Numbered from the stretch's first letter, positions 25,205 through 36,979 are shown. The stretch: DNA of 64,000 nt from Capsicum annuum (GCF_002878395.1 NC_061120.1:93459805-93523804), one strand, 5' to 3'. The notes: generated by a model not told the origin, from the sequence alone. Program-made: numbers and translations.

Positions 25205-26096
25205 ATCCTACAAATATCTAACAAAGGTAAGTTAATGTAAATCTCTCTAACTATGTCAAAGAACTTTTTTAAACAAGCATACTCCTATTCTTTGATATAA
25301 TTTTGTGGGAAAAGAAGTGGCGACATCTTCTTCTCCACTTTTGCAAGAATTTTTTCTTTCAAGTAATAAGACTTCCTCAAAATTTTAGCAACTTTACCAT
25401 TTACCTATTCAGTCATAACATCAATGTCTACCTCTTTCGTTACCCTTAGATGTTCTCCTTGAAGCTCTTTACCACTCCAGAAAGTGATTGCCATAACTGG
25501 TTTTGGATTTTTGGTATCTCTTGGCAACCCACCTTGAGGCTTGGTATTTAGTATCTATTGTAACTACCCCAACGGCAACTCAAAACTTCTTAAAGCAACT
25601 TGCTTATTTTTTTATTTCTTCCTAGTTACTTTTCATATCACATCCATTATTGTTTAACCAGCCAGAATCTGTTTCATCAATTCTTCTAGGTTGCTATTTG
25701 ATTGATTTTGTTAAGCCTGTTGCTACTAAAATTATTATAGTTGGGCATTCCATTCTATATTATGTGGCCAAGTATTCCACTTGATGTTGTAAGCATTACA
25801 ATAATTTGGACTTTGAGCATTTTCGACATACATTACTAATTTCATATTTGAAGCACACATGGCCGAATAATGGCTACTATTACTGTAAACTTCAAAGTAA
25901 CCTGCAGCTTGTTGGATTGCATTGACTGTGGCTGCAGGTTGTGCTACTCAAATCTTTAGACTACTTATTTAATTTTGTAATGGATAGATCTGAGCAGATA
26001 TGGCAGTGAATTAGTCAACATCATATTCACCTACAGTTCTTTATGTAGGGCTCCTCGAGTCTGAATGCCATTCTAGATTTCCTTGAGCCATGCAGT
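25205..26096 (-). pseudogene. R5 gag C-terminal region, heavily broken
   Basis: Minus-strand translation continues gag after 26097 with TAWLKEI, GIQTRGAPHKEL and VNMM, then loses a readable frame. Weak echoes of the Athila gag tail (NYNNFSSN-like near 25750) are visible. No clear zinc knuckle was found. Confidence 0.5.
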
Positions 26097-26714
26097 TCAA
26101 CAAAGTGATAGCTTATCATATGTCAGCTCAAGAGCTTGACCACCTGCAGTTGAATCTAGCGAGATTTGCGTATTGTGATAAAGAGGCTCTACAAAAGTAT
26201 GAGCAAGTACCTCATTAGACTGTTGATGGTGTGGACAGTCCCTAAGAAGATCCTTGAAACACTCCCAAGCATGATAGATATTCTTGTCTGGCTTCTGTTT
26301 GAAGCACACTATTTCACTGTGAAGTCTCACAGTCTTACTAGAAGAGAAGAACTGAATAAGGAATTTGTTGGACGTGTCATCCCATGATATAATTGAATTT
26401 ACTAATTCTGCATTCAACCAGTTTTTTAATTCCCCAATAACTGAAAAGGGGAACAACGTCATCCTTATATAATCTGCATTCACACCCATGGGAAGGAATG
26501 TGTCATTGATTTCAAGGAAATTCCATAAGTGAACGTATGGATCTTCATGTGAAAGCCCTGTGAACTATCCACTGCTAATCAAAAGATATACCATATTCTC
26601 TTTAAGCTAGAAATTACCTTCAGCTTCCGACTTCTGAAATGGTGAGGTCAAATTGGTTGGAAGTGGGATTTCTACTTCTCTGACTGTCTTGCGGGCTGCT
26701 TGTTCATCAGCCAT
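26097..26714 (-). pseudogene. R5 gag (Athila-type retrotransposon gag domain)
   Basis: The start is ATG at 26714-26712 giving MADEQAARKTVREVEIPLP, a plausible gag N-terminus shortly after the primer site. The same frame continues through two nonsense codons (about 26604 and 26550; TAG where glutamine and tryptophan are expected) into GLSHEDPYVHLWNFLEI, then MGVNADYIRMTLFPFSV, GELKNWLNAEL, WDDTSNKFLIQFF, KTVRLHSEIVCFKQ, IYHAWECFKDLLRDCPHH. This is the core of the retrotransposon gag family (Pfam PF03732): capsid-like, RNA-packaging. No frameshift is seen over about 620 bp. The 73-residue plus-strand ORF at 26166-26387 is only its antisense. Confidence 0.85.
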
Positions 26715-26954
26715 GATGGCAGGATTCTCTTGGTCTTCTGTGATTTGAGGAATACTGGGGAGAAGGATTGCTTCTCTGCTTTGTTGATGGAAAAATTGCT
26801 TAGGTTTGAAAATTGGTTCAACCAATTCTGGATTTCTTGCCAGCTTACTACTTTGTAAACCTATTTTCTGTAAAAATAAAACCAAGACCAAGCATAAAAA
26901 CACCAAATAACTCTAAAAGTAAAACTAAAAGCAAAATAGTTATAGAATTATAAA

Positions 26955-26972
26955 TCCCCAGCAACGGCGCAA
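26955..26972 (-). promoter_or_regulatory. R5 primer binding site (Asp-tRNA type)
   Basis: Minus strand: ttgcgccgttgctgggga, nearly the TGGCGCCGTTGCCGGGGA site known for Athila elements and complementary to an Asp tRNA 3' end, with two mismatches. It lies six bases inside the 5' LTR. Confidence 0.8.
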
Positions 26973-26978
26973 AAAACT

Positions 26979-28659
26979 TGACAACGCGTAAGTGCATATG
27001 CAAGTGTACGTAGTCCACCAAGTAGTAATATGACCTTCAAGAAGCCAAGTATATATCTCACAGGGACTTGATCTAATAATGATTCAATTCTAGTTTAAAT
27101 TAAAAGATTAATTTGATGCAAATGTAACCAAAAAGGGTTTGGAATATTGTAAACTAAAGTAAAGGAAACAATCCGTAAAATAAAATACTTGAAACAATCA
27201 ATGGATTAAAGCCCAGGGTTAAAGTACTTTAAACAATCATACTATATTATTGAACTTCATTCATTAAATTTCTTATCTTGGTTGTTGATTCGCAGGGTTA
27301 ATTTCCTAATCATGGTCTCCCGACCTCTAATCGTTTACCTAATTTGTACCTTACAACTACATCATTGAGAGAGGATGTAATAATCAAATTAAGTTCTTTA
27401 AGCTATCTACCTACGTGTGAATCAAGTAAGGCATATAAGTACATGCTTGTCCTCGATACTAATTTAAATTCCTTATTTAATAAAAGAATACAAACCATAC
27501 TTTGTTTATTCCCACATTCTACCTTCCTATTCCCTTTCCCGAGATCACAAGGTTGACAATTATTGTATTCTAAGGGTAATCAATTCTTAAAATAATTAAA
27601 TCAAGAATAAAAAAAAAACTAATTATGTTAATAAAAATGAAATGATCTCAATCCAAAAAAATAGTACTCATGATCTTGGTTTTAACCCCGAAATGGAGGT
27701 TTCTAGCCTCTCATAGACATAATCATGGTCCAAAAGGTTGAATACATGATATAATCTAAAAGAAAGCTAAAGAAATAATGTAAAATCTAAATAAATATGT
27801 GTAGTATCATCTCCTCGATGTTCCAAGATGTCCAAAGATGATTAAAAAAATATAAAATGTTCTATTTAGAGGTATAGGCTAAGTCAAGCCATTTGGGATT
27901 TAACTTGCACTTTTGGCCGTGTGTGAATTAGACCTCGGGATGCACTTACTGTAAAGGGGGAGTGGAGATCGAGCCAAAAGCTGTGGTAAGGAGATATGGA
28001 AGTTAAGAAATGAGATCTGTAAAGGAGATCTTCTGGTTGCGATGTGAGATTAACACGAGTTCTCTCTGGAAGTTGTCTCAATTTTTTTTTCTAAGTGTTC
28101 CTTGCCCATCCTTTAATTCAAGCCTTTATAGTGTGTTTCCCATGATTTTATAGACTTTAAATCATCAATATATCACCATATCCAGCTCACAAAGCTTTCT
28201 AAATAAATTTACACCACGGTTTAGAGATCAGAACAACACAATATCAAGAACGACGACTCAAAACACGAGTTAAGACCACGCTTGCTCGTGTTGAATTTTA
28301 ACTTTTCATTTTGAATTTTATCTTGATCCAATTGATCGTTTCACATTACCAACAAGTTGTTACACATATAATTACACGTTTAAATAATTAGAAACTCATT
28401 TAACACATTAAAATCCAACGAGATAGACTAGAGAAGTATCCAACAAATGCTAGTACGCTAGTTTTCTCGATTGAATTTTAAATGACTCAATTAAGTACAA
28501 ACTTGTTTGGAATTCACTTTGAACATTGTAATAACCTTATTTGACACTTAAATGCTCATTTATATTATTATAAACAAATATAGCATACAAATCATACATA
28601 AAACATGGCTAAAAAGGCTAGAATAGTTACACTAGAATGCATAAATACACCCAACATCA
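26979..28659 (-). repeat. R5 5' LTR
   Basis: It begins tgacaacgcg on the plus strand, ends caacatca at 28659 and is followed by the gtaca duplication. Length and word order equal those of the 21076-22757 LTR. Confidence 0.9.
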
Positions 28660-28664
28660 GTACA
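28660..28664. repeat. R5 target site duplication, right (gtaca)
   Basis: Exact match to 21071-21075; R4 LTR sequence resumes after it. Confidence 0.85.
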
Positions 28665-28848
28665 ACATATAAATAGAATGGAAAAGTATACATAAATGTC
28701 CAGTAACCATATACGATAGAAAATGAGATAATAAGTATCAATGATCCTATTCATGTTAATTAGTCTAACATAATAAGGCATTGAAAGTAATAAGGATACA
28801 CTAAATTATTGCAGCCATGTTTAGGAATCTTAACACTATGTCATCTAT

Positions 28849-30371
28849 TGATAACGCTCCACTTATATGTAAATTTAAGTGAAAGAAGGACTTCATCACT
28901 ATATTTATGCAACTTTTGAGTCGAGGTCGAGTCCATGATGAAAAATGTTAGTGGCTATCAAATCATCTTTAATCAATAGATACTTTCCAAATTCAATCCT
29001 AAAGTACAAAAAGACTAAAATGGGGGGTTTGGAAAATATCACAAAGAATACTTTTTTTTATGATTTTAAACTATTAAATTAGGGTTACAAATAATTAGAG
29101 TATAGTTAATTAGATTTGGATCATGGGATTACGCTTTCCTAAGGGAAACTTATGCATGGGCGTGTTATGACTTGATAAAAAATATAAATGTTTGTGATGT
29201 GGTAGGCTAGGTTGTAAATCATTAAGTCTAGCTTGTTAACAGAACTTCAAGGTCTGACTAATTGACCCTTTTGAGTACATAATGAGTGGTTCAATCAAAA
29301 CCACCTAATACCTCAATTAGACATCCCTATTACTAGGATAGTGCCCTAAGTATAGTCAACTTCATAATCATCCTTATGTCTAAAATATGAAAATTATAAA
29401 ACTAACACAATAATTGACTACTATTGCCTTGGTTCCCGCGTCCCTCTTTCAAGGATGATGAGGTTTCCTATAGTTCAGCCAAACCCCTCTTTCAAGGATG
29501 GTTTATTCTTACAAGAGCTTAGAATTTTTATCCATCTAACCCATTTTGGCATTTGGGCCTTTCACCCAGAAATATCAACCAATTTACATAAGCGATAGTA
29601 GAACCCAACATCATAAACTAGTAAATGCACAAATAAATCACATCCCACACATATATACACCCTAATCTAGCATAATCCCATGAGGAAGAACTAGCTATAA
29701 ATAGAAATAGTAAGAAAGATATCCCAAATAACCTCCATTGATTAGATCTATGAAGGATTGAGTGAATGTTACTTCAAACTTTGAATATCCATTAATATTC
29801 AGTAGGAGTTAAGTAATTTTTCATTTGGAAGCTACTCCAATGTATTCTTCATCCAAAATTAATACAATATTTCCTTCTCCAAGTGTAGAGGAAAATAACT
29901 AGAACAAAGTTCAATAATAGGGAATCATAGAATGTAAAATGGAATGATAGGTTTTGAGTCTTCTTTTAGGGAAATTTTTGGAAAAGATGTGTGCATTTAC
30001 ATCTTTTCCCTTAGGCTCATTTTTTGCTTGGTCACGATAGCACCAGCTTTGCCGCAATCATGCCTACCACAACTGTGGGCAATGTTATGTAATCATGGTA
30101 TCTTTACTATCTAGACTGACTGCGATCGCGGTCCTTAGAATGTGATCACAGTAACTGAGGCCAAGTTCTGCACTAGGTCTTCAACTGTACTTCTTTGCTC
30201 CCTTTGTTCCTTTTTTAGCTCAAATCCATATCTTTTCATCTTGTGTACTTGGTGACAACAAAATATGAATATTAGTGCATATAATCACAATTATGTCTCT
30301 CTTATTCATTCAAAACATGGTAATGTGCACAAATGTGGAGTAAAATTGTGTGTTAGATTCACCACTCATCA
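28849..30371 (-). repeat. R6 3' LTR
   Basis: It matches 45170-46472: tgataacgctc-actta, gtcagtggctatcaaat-like text, gatgtggtaggc-aggtt, ccacctaatacctcaattaga, aggatgatgaggtttcctatag, atataatcacaattatgtct-like text and caccactcatca. It retains a block of about 204 bp (29965-30169) that the other LTR lacks, containing gcgatcgcgg. Confidence 0.9.
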
Positions 30372-30387
30372 ATACCCCCAACTTAAA
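30372..30387 (-). promoter_or_regulatory. R6 polypurine tract
   Basis: Plus strand atacccccaacttaaa; the complement tttaagttgggggtat directly precedes LTR start TGATGAGTGG, parallel to the R5 arrangement. Confidence 0.65.
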
Positions 30388-32260
30388 GCTTTGCATGTCT
30401 TCAAGCAACATTACCTCTTAGTAAGAGACAATACACATTTATGCCCAAAGTTGATGTCTCATTGATCACATTGACCTTAAGCTTAGTCACTGCCACAAAT
30501 AGCTTTGTGCACATGGGCCAAGCCATTCTCACTTCACCCCTCAATATAAAAAACAATATCTAAAATGCTAAAGACTTTAAAGAGAAATAACACAACAACA
30601 ATAATTACTTGAGAAGTGACTCACTTTTTAACCTCAACCACACAATACTAATTTTTGCCTCTTTTCTCGGATGATAACAAAATCACCCATGTCAACTTTT
30701 TCACATGCCTCTTCACAGGAAGGAAAATTTCACACACAAAGCTACAAAATATGCAACAAGGAATTTTTAGCGCAACTCTCTCTCCCTCTCAAGAACTCTC
30801 TATGTTAAAAAGTGTCATACCATAGGCTTGCCACTATTTTGAATCACCACTACAATGAAAGTAGTTAGCAGGAGATCTCAAAGGTATTTTTGAACTTATA
30901 ACGTAGGTTCAGGTTAGGGTAGGATATAATTTAGGAACAATCGCGTCTTATACCCTCATTTAGGAACATCTACATCTCACTTATTTAGTCCACCTTTCAC
31001 TATGGACCGCTTCTTTCCTCTTACAAATATGCCCATATTTATTTCCTTGTTTAACCTATTTTCTTTCATTTTTTTCTTGCAACTTTTATCCAATTCTTTC
31101 CTTTGTTGGGTCTTTTCTTTTTCTTATTTATTTGTTTAATTCTTAATCACATTGGAATTCAAAAATACTACATGACTCAAAGTTTCTTCCTTCAAGCTTC
31201 ACCACTCCCAACTTCGGCTCTTAGCCTCAAGTTGCATTTCTTAGTTCAAGGAGGGTATGGTTCAAAAGCTGGATAAAAGCTGAAAGGCTCACGACTTGTA
31301 ATGTGTTTGTAAAATAAAAGCCCAAAGGCTCAAAATGGGTGACTAGGGATAACATTTATGCATGGTAGGCTTTTTAGGCTAAGTGGGCTTCTAATGTCAC
31401 AAATATATACTGAGATCATTTTTTCAACCAAATACAATAAAAATTAGCTTTGGAAGACTAATGGGGCAAGTTCTAGATAACACAAGTATACATAAGATTT
31501 AGATAAATAAACTCACTACAAATGGCATGTGGACTCACCAAGGAGGATAAATTTCCTCTCATATTAGAGACAAAAATAGAGTATCTAACAATATTTACAA
31601 GTCAGAAAACGAGACAGTTTTATTACAAGGTTGCTCACGTCCATGCCGTTGATTTTTTTCCTAAAAAGTTTTTGGACTGAGGGGGTTGTTCATTTTGTAT
31701 TTGCACCACACAAAATTTACTAACTTATTGGAACAACTAAAGCCTTAGTCTAAAATTATAGATTACTATGGGCAAACCAACCTTCTAGCTACTCAAACTT
31801 TGCCAATGACATGTGTGCAATCCCGAATATACAATGCAATAATTACTCAAACTTCCCTTGTATTTGTGATCTGGATGACATGGGTACTTAGAATTCCCTT
31901 TCATCTATGTCTCAAAACCTAAATCATGATGCTTTTACCTTTAGAATGTCTTCACATAATCAATCATAGGAAAAATCTCACCAAACATCACCATAATATA
32001 GATAAATTAAAGTAAAATAAAGAGTCTAAAACTAAGAACAAAAATAACTAATTTATGAAATATGGGAACCATCTGAGCACCCAAATTAGCATCCCAAAAA
32101 CAATGATAAAAGATCAAAACAATATAAAGATTATCTAGCAATACATCAAAACATTAAAACTCCAGAGATAGGCACCCCCAACTAAAAAGTTGGCAGTGTC
32201 CCAACAACATAATTAAGAAAGCATAAAAAGAGAGATAAGAGTCCTCCCTGATGCAGCATT
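30388..32260. other. R6 3' internal region, no recognisable coding
   Basis: About 1.9 kb of AT-rich sequence with pyrimidine-rich patches and stops in all frames. Some words (for example ggctcatttt and aaagcttt-type text) recur in R5's equivalent non-coding segment, but nothing can be named. Confidence 0.5.
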
Positions 32261-32557
32261 AGGATTTGCTCTCTTACACTGACCTTGCCCCAGTACCACT
32301 AGTCTCAAAATTTAAGCACTCACTAGGGGCCTCATCATTACCCTCTACTCTGGGAGAAGGTACTCTATCATGGGGTTTTAGGACCCTCTACTGGACCTTC
32401 AGCCCCTTCCACATCTTAATGAAACTCAATTTTTCATCTTCTCATGGGAACTGGAAAATCCCTATGAGACTCTACCAGTGTTGAGTACACTCTCTCAAGT
32501 CTAGAAATTGTGGATTTCTACTTTACTGATCCTTCTTATACTTCTCACAGTTCGAGA
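32261..32557 (-). pseudogene. R6 ORF tail on the far side of R7
   Basis: On the minus strand the reading frame of the transposon-protein ORF, interrupted by R7 at the gggac target, can be followed a short way here (RTVRSIRRISKVEIHNF, then stops). Further down come proline- and serine-containing fragments without a known domain. The 72-residue plus-strand ORF at 32266-32484 is antisense to this and not called. Confidence 0.4.
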
Positions 32558-32562
32558 GGGAC
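32558..32562. repeat. R7 target site duplication, left (gggac)
   Basis: gggac precedes the R7 LTR and recurs exactly at 41931-41935. Confidence 0.85.
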
Positions 32563-35083
32563 TATAATACCCCAAAGTTTCCTAACTAATTTTGTCCTAA
32601 GAATGTCAAGTATTAGCTTCTAAATTGAATGGTGTTTATTCCATAGGGATTTTCTTTAATATTTTCAGTTTTTGTCATATGGAAAATTCAATAAGCTTTC
32701 CACCGATATAAAATTTTCCTAAATCTAATAACATGGTAAGAAGTTATGACTATTTCAAGTTCCTGTCGTAAAACAGCACCACATTAGTCAGTGGCACGGC
32801 GTACCACAAAAGAAAATGGCATTTGTAAAATTCCAATAGGGTTCTACACTATGAAGTATCATGTCAAACTTCCAGGTCACAAATAAAGTGGAAACGCCAT
32901 GGCTTCGCATCGCACCATTCCCCAATTCCCAGTTTCAAATTCCAGTGACACGGCGCGATAGCGCTCCGTTTCTCCAGGGGTTCAATTCAAAATATTTTCA
33001 CCAATTTGAATGACACGTCCAGGGTTAAAAAATTCAGTTTTTTATCTCTATTTAAGCCCTTTAACGCGAGATTCATCTATTTGGAACCTAAAATATACTA
33101 CTCTCTCTTAATTTTCTCTCAAGAACAGTTTAGTGTTTCAATTGGGGATACAATTTTAGGAAAGTCTCTCCGTCAATATTTGCTAAATCAAGTACTAAGG
33201 TATACATTGTTTTGATTTATGGATTCCTTTCATCCATAAAGGTCAAGAACCCTATTTGAAATTGTAAATCATGATATTTATGTTGTGGGTTGGTTGTAAC
33301 AATTTTTATTTGTTATGTGATTCCCACGTTAGAGTATTTGTGTGTTTTTTTTATGAAACTACATTAGAAAGTGAATGAAATCCATAAATTAAGTTATTTA
33401 TAATGTGTAAATTTGATGATTATGCTTATGCCCTAAGGGTGCATAGAAGGTGTTTGGTAAAATGCCTAGGAGGATAGAAATTATGCATATAGTTAAATTG
33501 TGATTCATAATGACTTGGATGTTATTCTTATCTATTGAAATTGTTGTTGGATTGCTGATGAGTTAGCCTTATGAAATTATGCTGTGGATACATGCTATTT
33601 TATTCACATACCAAGCTATGATAATCAAATGCCCTTGTAATATATCCAATTATGGCATTATGGATTGTTGATGTTTTTTCATGTATTCAAGAATGTCATG
33701 CCTTGTTAGTTTTCTTCCATTGATTCCTGGAGGTACTTGTACCCAAAAAAAAGTATAGCTGTGTACCTAGAGATAGTGTCATGATTTCACAATATCCTTA
33801 GTAAAGCCATGATCCATAGAACTCAGTCAGTCATGTGACTCAGGAAAGCTTAGTAATTAAGTAAACTCAATAGTATTCCATCAGTTAACAAAACTCTATG
33901 AATTCAGTCTAGTCCAGTTCAGTCAATCAATCTTCGTTTCTATTCATATGGGAGTAGGAATTAGCACCGAGTGAACCCAAGCATGGGAACTCACCTGTTA
34001 TATGAAGGCATGATTCATAGAAGTAATCCTTGCATTCCTATACTATGTAGATAGCATAGGTTTAGACATCATAGCCTGGTATATGAGGGTAGATGAGATG
34101 GCTCAACCTGTTATATGAGGGTTCCTGCTATTCTCACTAAAGTTACCTATTATATGAGGGTTACTTATAGATTGTCCTTACTAGTGGTGTAGTATTGACA
34201 CCCTTCTAGTTGGGGTTACAGATTGGACCCCAACTTAGCCATAATGGCGTATTAGGGGCATGTCAGTTAGATAACTACTTCCCACAATTTCAGTATTAGT
34301 ATTAGTAAAATAACTCAGATAGATCTTCAGATTTTAGGACAGATAAATATAGTCAACTCATATACAGTACAAAACTCAGCTAGTTAAATCAGATTCAGGA
34401 CTATTAGATATAGTCACTCATGTCATCAATTATTAAAACTCAGTCATTAGTCATGTTAGTTATCGGTCAATTCATGTTATCATGATCTCAGATATAGTTA
34501 CTTTGCATGTAATCTCATGTTCATGTTATCCAGTCGGTTAGTATAGTTCATACATGTAAACCCTTTGCATTTAGCCTATATCACATGTATACCAGTACAT
34601 TCAAATTACTGACATATTTGCGCTATGGTGTTTTATACCATAGGTTCAAAAACACAAGCTCCAGATCCTCTGTAGCATTTTGGTCTCAGAAGTTAGCGTT
34701 AACAGTGAGTCCTCATCCTTCGAGGACATGCCCATCTCTTTATTATCTCATTAATTAATTAATTTTAGTAGTTGGAGTTAGTTGGTTACATGTCCCATCA
34801 CTCTTTATTCAGACAAGTTCAGTCAGTTAGAGGTTTTTTAGACTATCACGTTTCAGATAGTTTATTTTAGTTGTTTTAGCTATTTCATACCCCCATCTAT
34901 ATATTGTGTTTTATCAGATTTTATGTTACAGTTTGGAACCTTATGGCCTTTCAGTTCATATTTCTGCATTATACAGTATATTATGTAGTATGCAGGTACA
35001 GATATTAATCATGGGTTAACTTGTGCTCCTTTGGGGTCATGAGCACCGTGTGGCATTTCGGGTACCAAATTTAGGGTCTTACT
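32563..35083 (+). repeat. R7 5' LTR (2521 bp)
   Basis: It begins tataataccccaaag (tgtaatatcccaaag in the other LTR) and ends ggtaccaaatttagggtcttact. It keeps two segments missing from the 3' LTR: 32620-32698 and 33701-34476. A gc-rich patch gacacggcgcgatagcgc near 32943-32960 precedes the TATA-like box. Confidence 0.9.
33048..33056 (+). promoter_or_regulatory. R7 LTR TATA-like box
   Basis: ctatttaag lies about 90 bp downstream of the cggcgcgatagcgc patch and upstream of a tctcaagaaca leader-like stretch. The equivalent in the 3' LTR reads ctattttag. Promoter role inferred from position only. Confidence 0.35.
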
Positions 35084-35087
35084 AACT

Positions 35088-35099
35088 TGCTATCATAGC
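35088..35099 (+). promoter_or_regulatory. R7 primer binding site (initiator-Met type)
   Basis: tgctatcatagc matches TGGTATCAGAGC at 10 of 12 positions and is followed by ataaggttta; it lies four bases after the LTR end. Confidence 0.8.
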
Positions 35100-35306
35100 A
35101 TAAGGTTTAATAGTGTCCTAGGAAGTTTGAAAGCCGCATCTAGTAGAGTCTTGTACATAGGTATGTTGCGCACCATATTTACGTACAAGAGCCTATAAAA
35201 TGTTTTAGGAAAAGTTTCCCATCTTTTAGTATTCATGTCGTGCCAGTGAGCATAATCTCAATTCAATCTCTTAGTCTAATCTGTTTCTCCCTTTCTACTA
35301 TAGAAC

Positions 35307-36420
35307 ATCCCTTCTAAAAGAAGAAACGGGAATAAGTCAGCCCGTCAACCCAAAGAACCTCTGGGCGAATATGTTTGTTATGTAGAATTTAGAGCTGTAT
35401 TTATTACTCTTGCTCAGTCAGTTGATGCTCAGAATGAATGACCAGCTATCGTTTCAACCAACCCAGTGGCAAATTCAGGAGCAACTAGGATTTGGGACTT
35501 TACCCGAATGAATCCTTCATCTTTTTATGGGTCTAAGTCAAATAAAAACCCTCAGGAATTCATCGATCAGGTTTAGAAGGTTACTGACATCTTGGGGGTT
35601 AATCCTCATAAGAATGCTGATCTATCTACATATCACTTGTAGGATATTTCTCACACTTGGTTTAAGCAGTGGAAGTATGAAAGGCTAGATAATGTAGAGC
35701 CTATAGAGTGAGAGGAGTTTGTCACTATATCCTTAGATAGATTCTTTTCCTAAGAGCTGAAAGAGGTTCCCTAAGAGCTGAAAGAGGCTAAGGTGTTAGA
35801 ATTTATCAACCTCAGAAAGGAAAAGAAGATGGTAAAAGTGTATTCTCTTAAGTTTACTCAATTAGCCAGATATGCCCCTCATGTGGTTGCAGATAGCTAA
35901 GCCAAGATGAGTAAATTTATTTTTGGGTTGGACGATTGTGTGGTCAATGAGTGTAGGTCTGCGATGTTGAATAGTGACATGACTTTATCTAGCGTTATTA
36001 CTCATGTTCAGAAGATAGAGGAGAAAAAGATAAAGATGGGGGAGTAGTAGAATAAGAGAGCCAATGTAGGGGTTTCAACTTTGCTCTACCCAAATCAGAA
36101 GGAGGAAACCGATCTCAGTTTCGTCCCTAGTAATCAGTTCTAGCTCCTTCTTCAGCTAGTGCTCCAGCTCCTAAGTTCAGGGATGGTAATACGGATAGAA
36201 CTCTAGGATCTAAGTATTAGGGTAGTGTTAGCAGTGCCCACACCTATCACCTTTACCGAACTTGTGGCAAGCACCATCAGGGTGTTTCCTGAGCTAGTAG
36301 TGGTATTTATTTCGAATATGGCAAGCCAGGCCACAAAGTTAGAAACTGTCCTCCGCCAGGCCCTCAAGGGTCAGTAGAATTATTTCCCAACTCAGTCTGG
36401 TCACCCAAATTAGCAGGGTG
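35307..36420 (+). pseudogene. R7 gag with decayed zinc knuckle
   Basis: The frame begins where ATG has become ATC (35307) and reads IPSKRRNGNKSARQPKEPLG, then WDFTRMNPSSFYGSK, NPQEFIDQ, ADLSTYHL, EEFVTI, FINLRKEKKMVKVYSLKF, LARYAPHVV, MSKFIFGLDD, the plant Gypsy gag domain. The first ~740 bp hold nine in-frame stops (35439, 35574, 35640, 35709, 35751, 35772, 35898, 36045, 36048) and no frameshift. Later, in another frame, a knuckle at 36308-36349 reads Y-FE-Y-GKPG-H-KVRN-C: both leading cysteines are tyrosine. A 21-bp duplication lies at 35751-35792. Gag would assemble the particle and bind RNA. Confidence 0.85.
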
Positions 36421-36499
36421 CCACTTTCAGTGCTACTAGTGGGTAGCGCCCAAATAGACTTTGTTCTCTCCAGTCTTGGCAAGATGAGGAAAATTCTCA

Positions 36500-36680
36500 T
36501 GATGTGGTTACTGGTACATTATAGATATTTCATGTGCATGTTTACGCTTTGATAGATCTAGGATCTTCTTTGTCTTTTGTTACCACCTATATTGTAGCTG
36601 ACTTCGGAGTTAGTTTCAAAATTCTAGCAGAGCCCTTTTTAGTTTCTACCCAGTGGGTAAAACCATCATAGCCCAATGGG
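36500..36680 (+). pseudogene. R7 aspartic protease remnant
   Basis: VYALIDLGSSLSFVTTYIVADFGV at about 36540-36610 matches the Gypsy protease block (usually YALLDPGATLSFVTP). The catalytic aspartate (36555-36557) and the following glycine survive with leucine between them. A stop precedes the block (VTGTL then TAG). It lies between gag and reverse transcriptase. Confidence 0.8.
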
Positions 36681-36979
36681 TATACAAGAACTTCCCAGTT
36701 ATGATATTTCAGAAAGTCACTTAGTAGATATAGTCGAATTAGAGATGACTAATTTTTATTTTATTCTCAGAATAGATTGCCTTTATTCCTTCTATGCCAT
36801 AGTCGACTGCAGAAACAAAATAATCCAGTTTTAGTTTTCGAATGAACTCATCCTGGAGTGGAGTGGTAGTGTATCCGCTTTCATAGGTAAGCTTATTTCC
36901 TACCTTCGGGCTATGAAAATGATATCTAAAGGATGTGTCTATCATCTAGTTTGAGTTAAGGACACTAGTTCTGGAACTA

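Larger units (their letters stand above)
21076..28659 (-). mobile_element. R5: Athila-like gag-protease element lacking RT and integrase (TR-GAG-like)
   Basis: Two LTRs of 1682 and 1681 bp, flanked by an exact 5-bp duplication gtaca, enclose a 4.2-kb internal region. In minus orientation the order is 5' LTR, Asp-tRNA primer site, gag, retropepsin, the post-integrase motif, about 1.6 kb of non-coding DNA, polypurine tract, 3' LTR. No reverse transcriptase, RNase H or integrase segment was found on either strand. The lineage call (Athila-type, non-chromodomain Gypsy) comes from the primer site, the gag wording and the protease wording. It would depend on another element for replication. LTR similarity appears to be about 80-85% by eye. 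Confidence 0.85.

Noticed and set aside
26166..26387. 73-residue plus-strand ORF
   Set aside because: Antisense shadow of the R5 gag domain.
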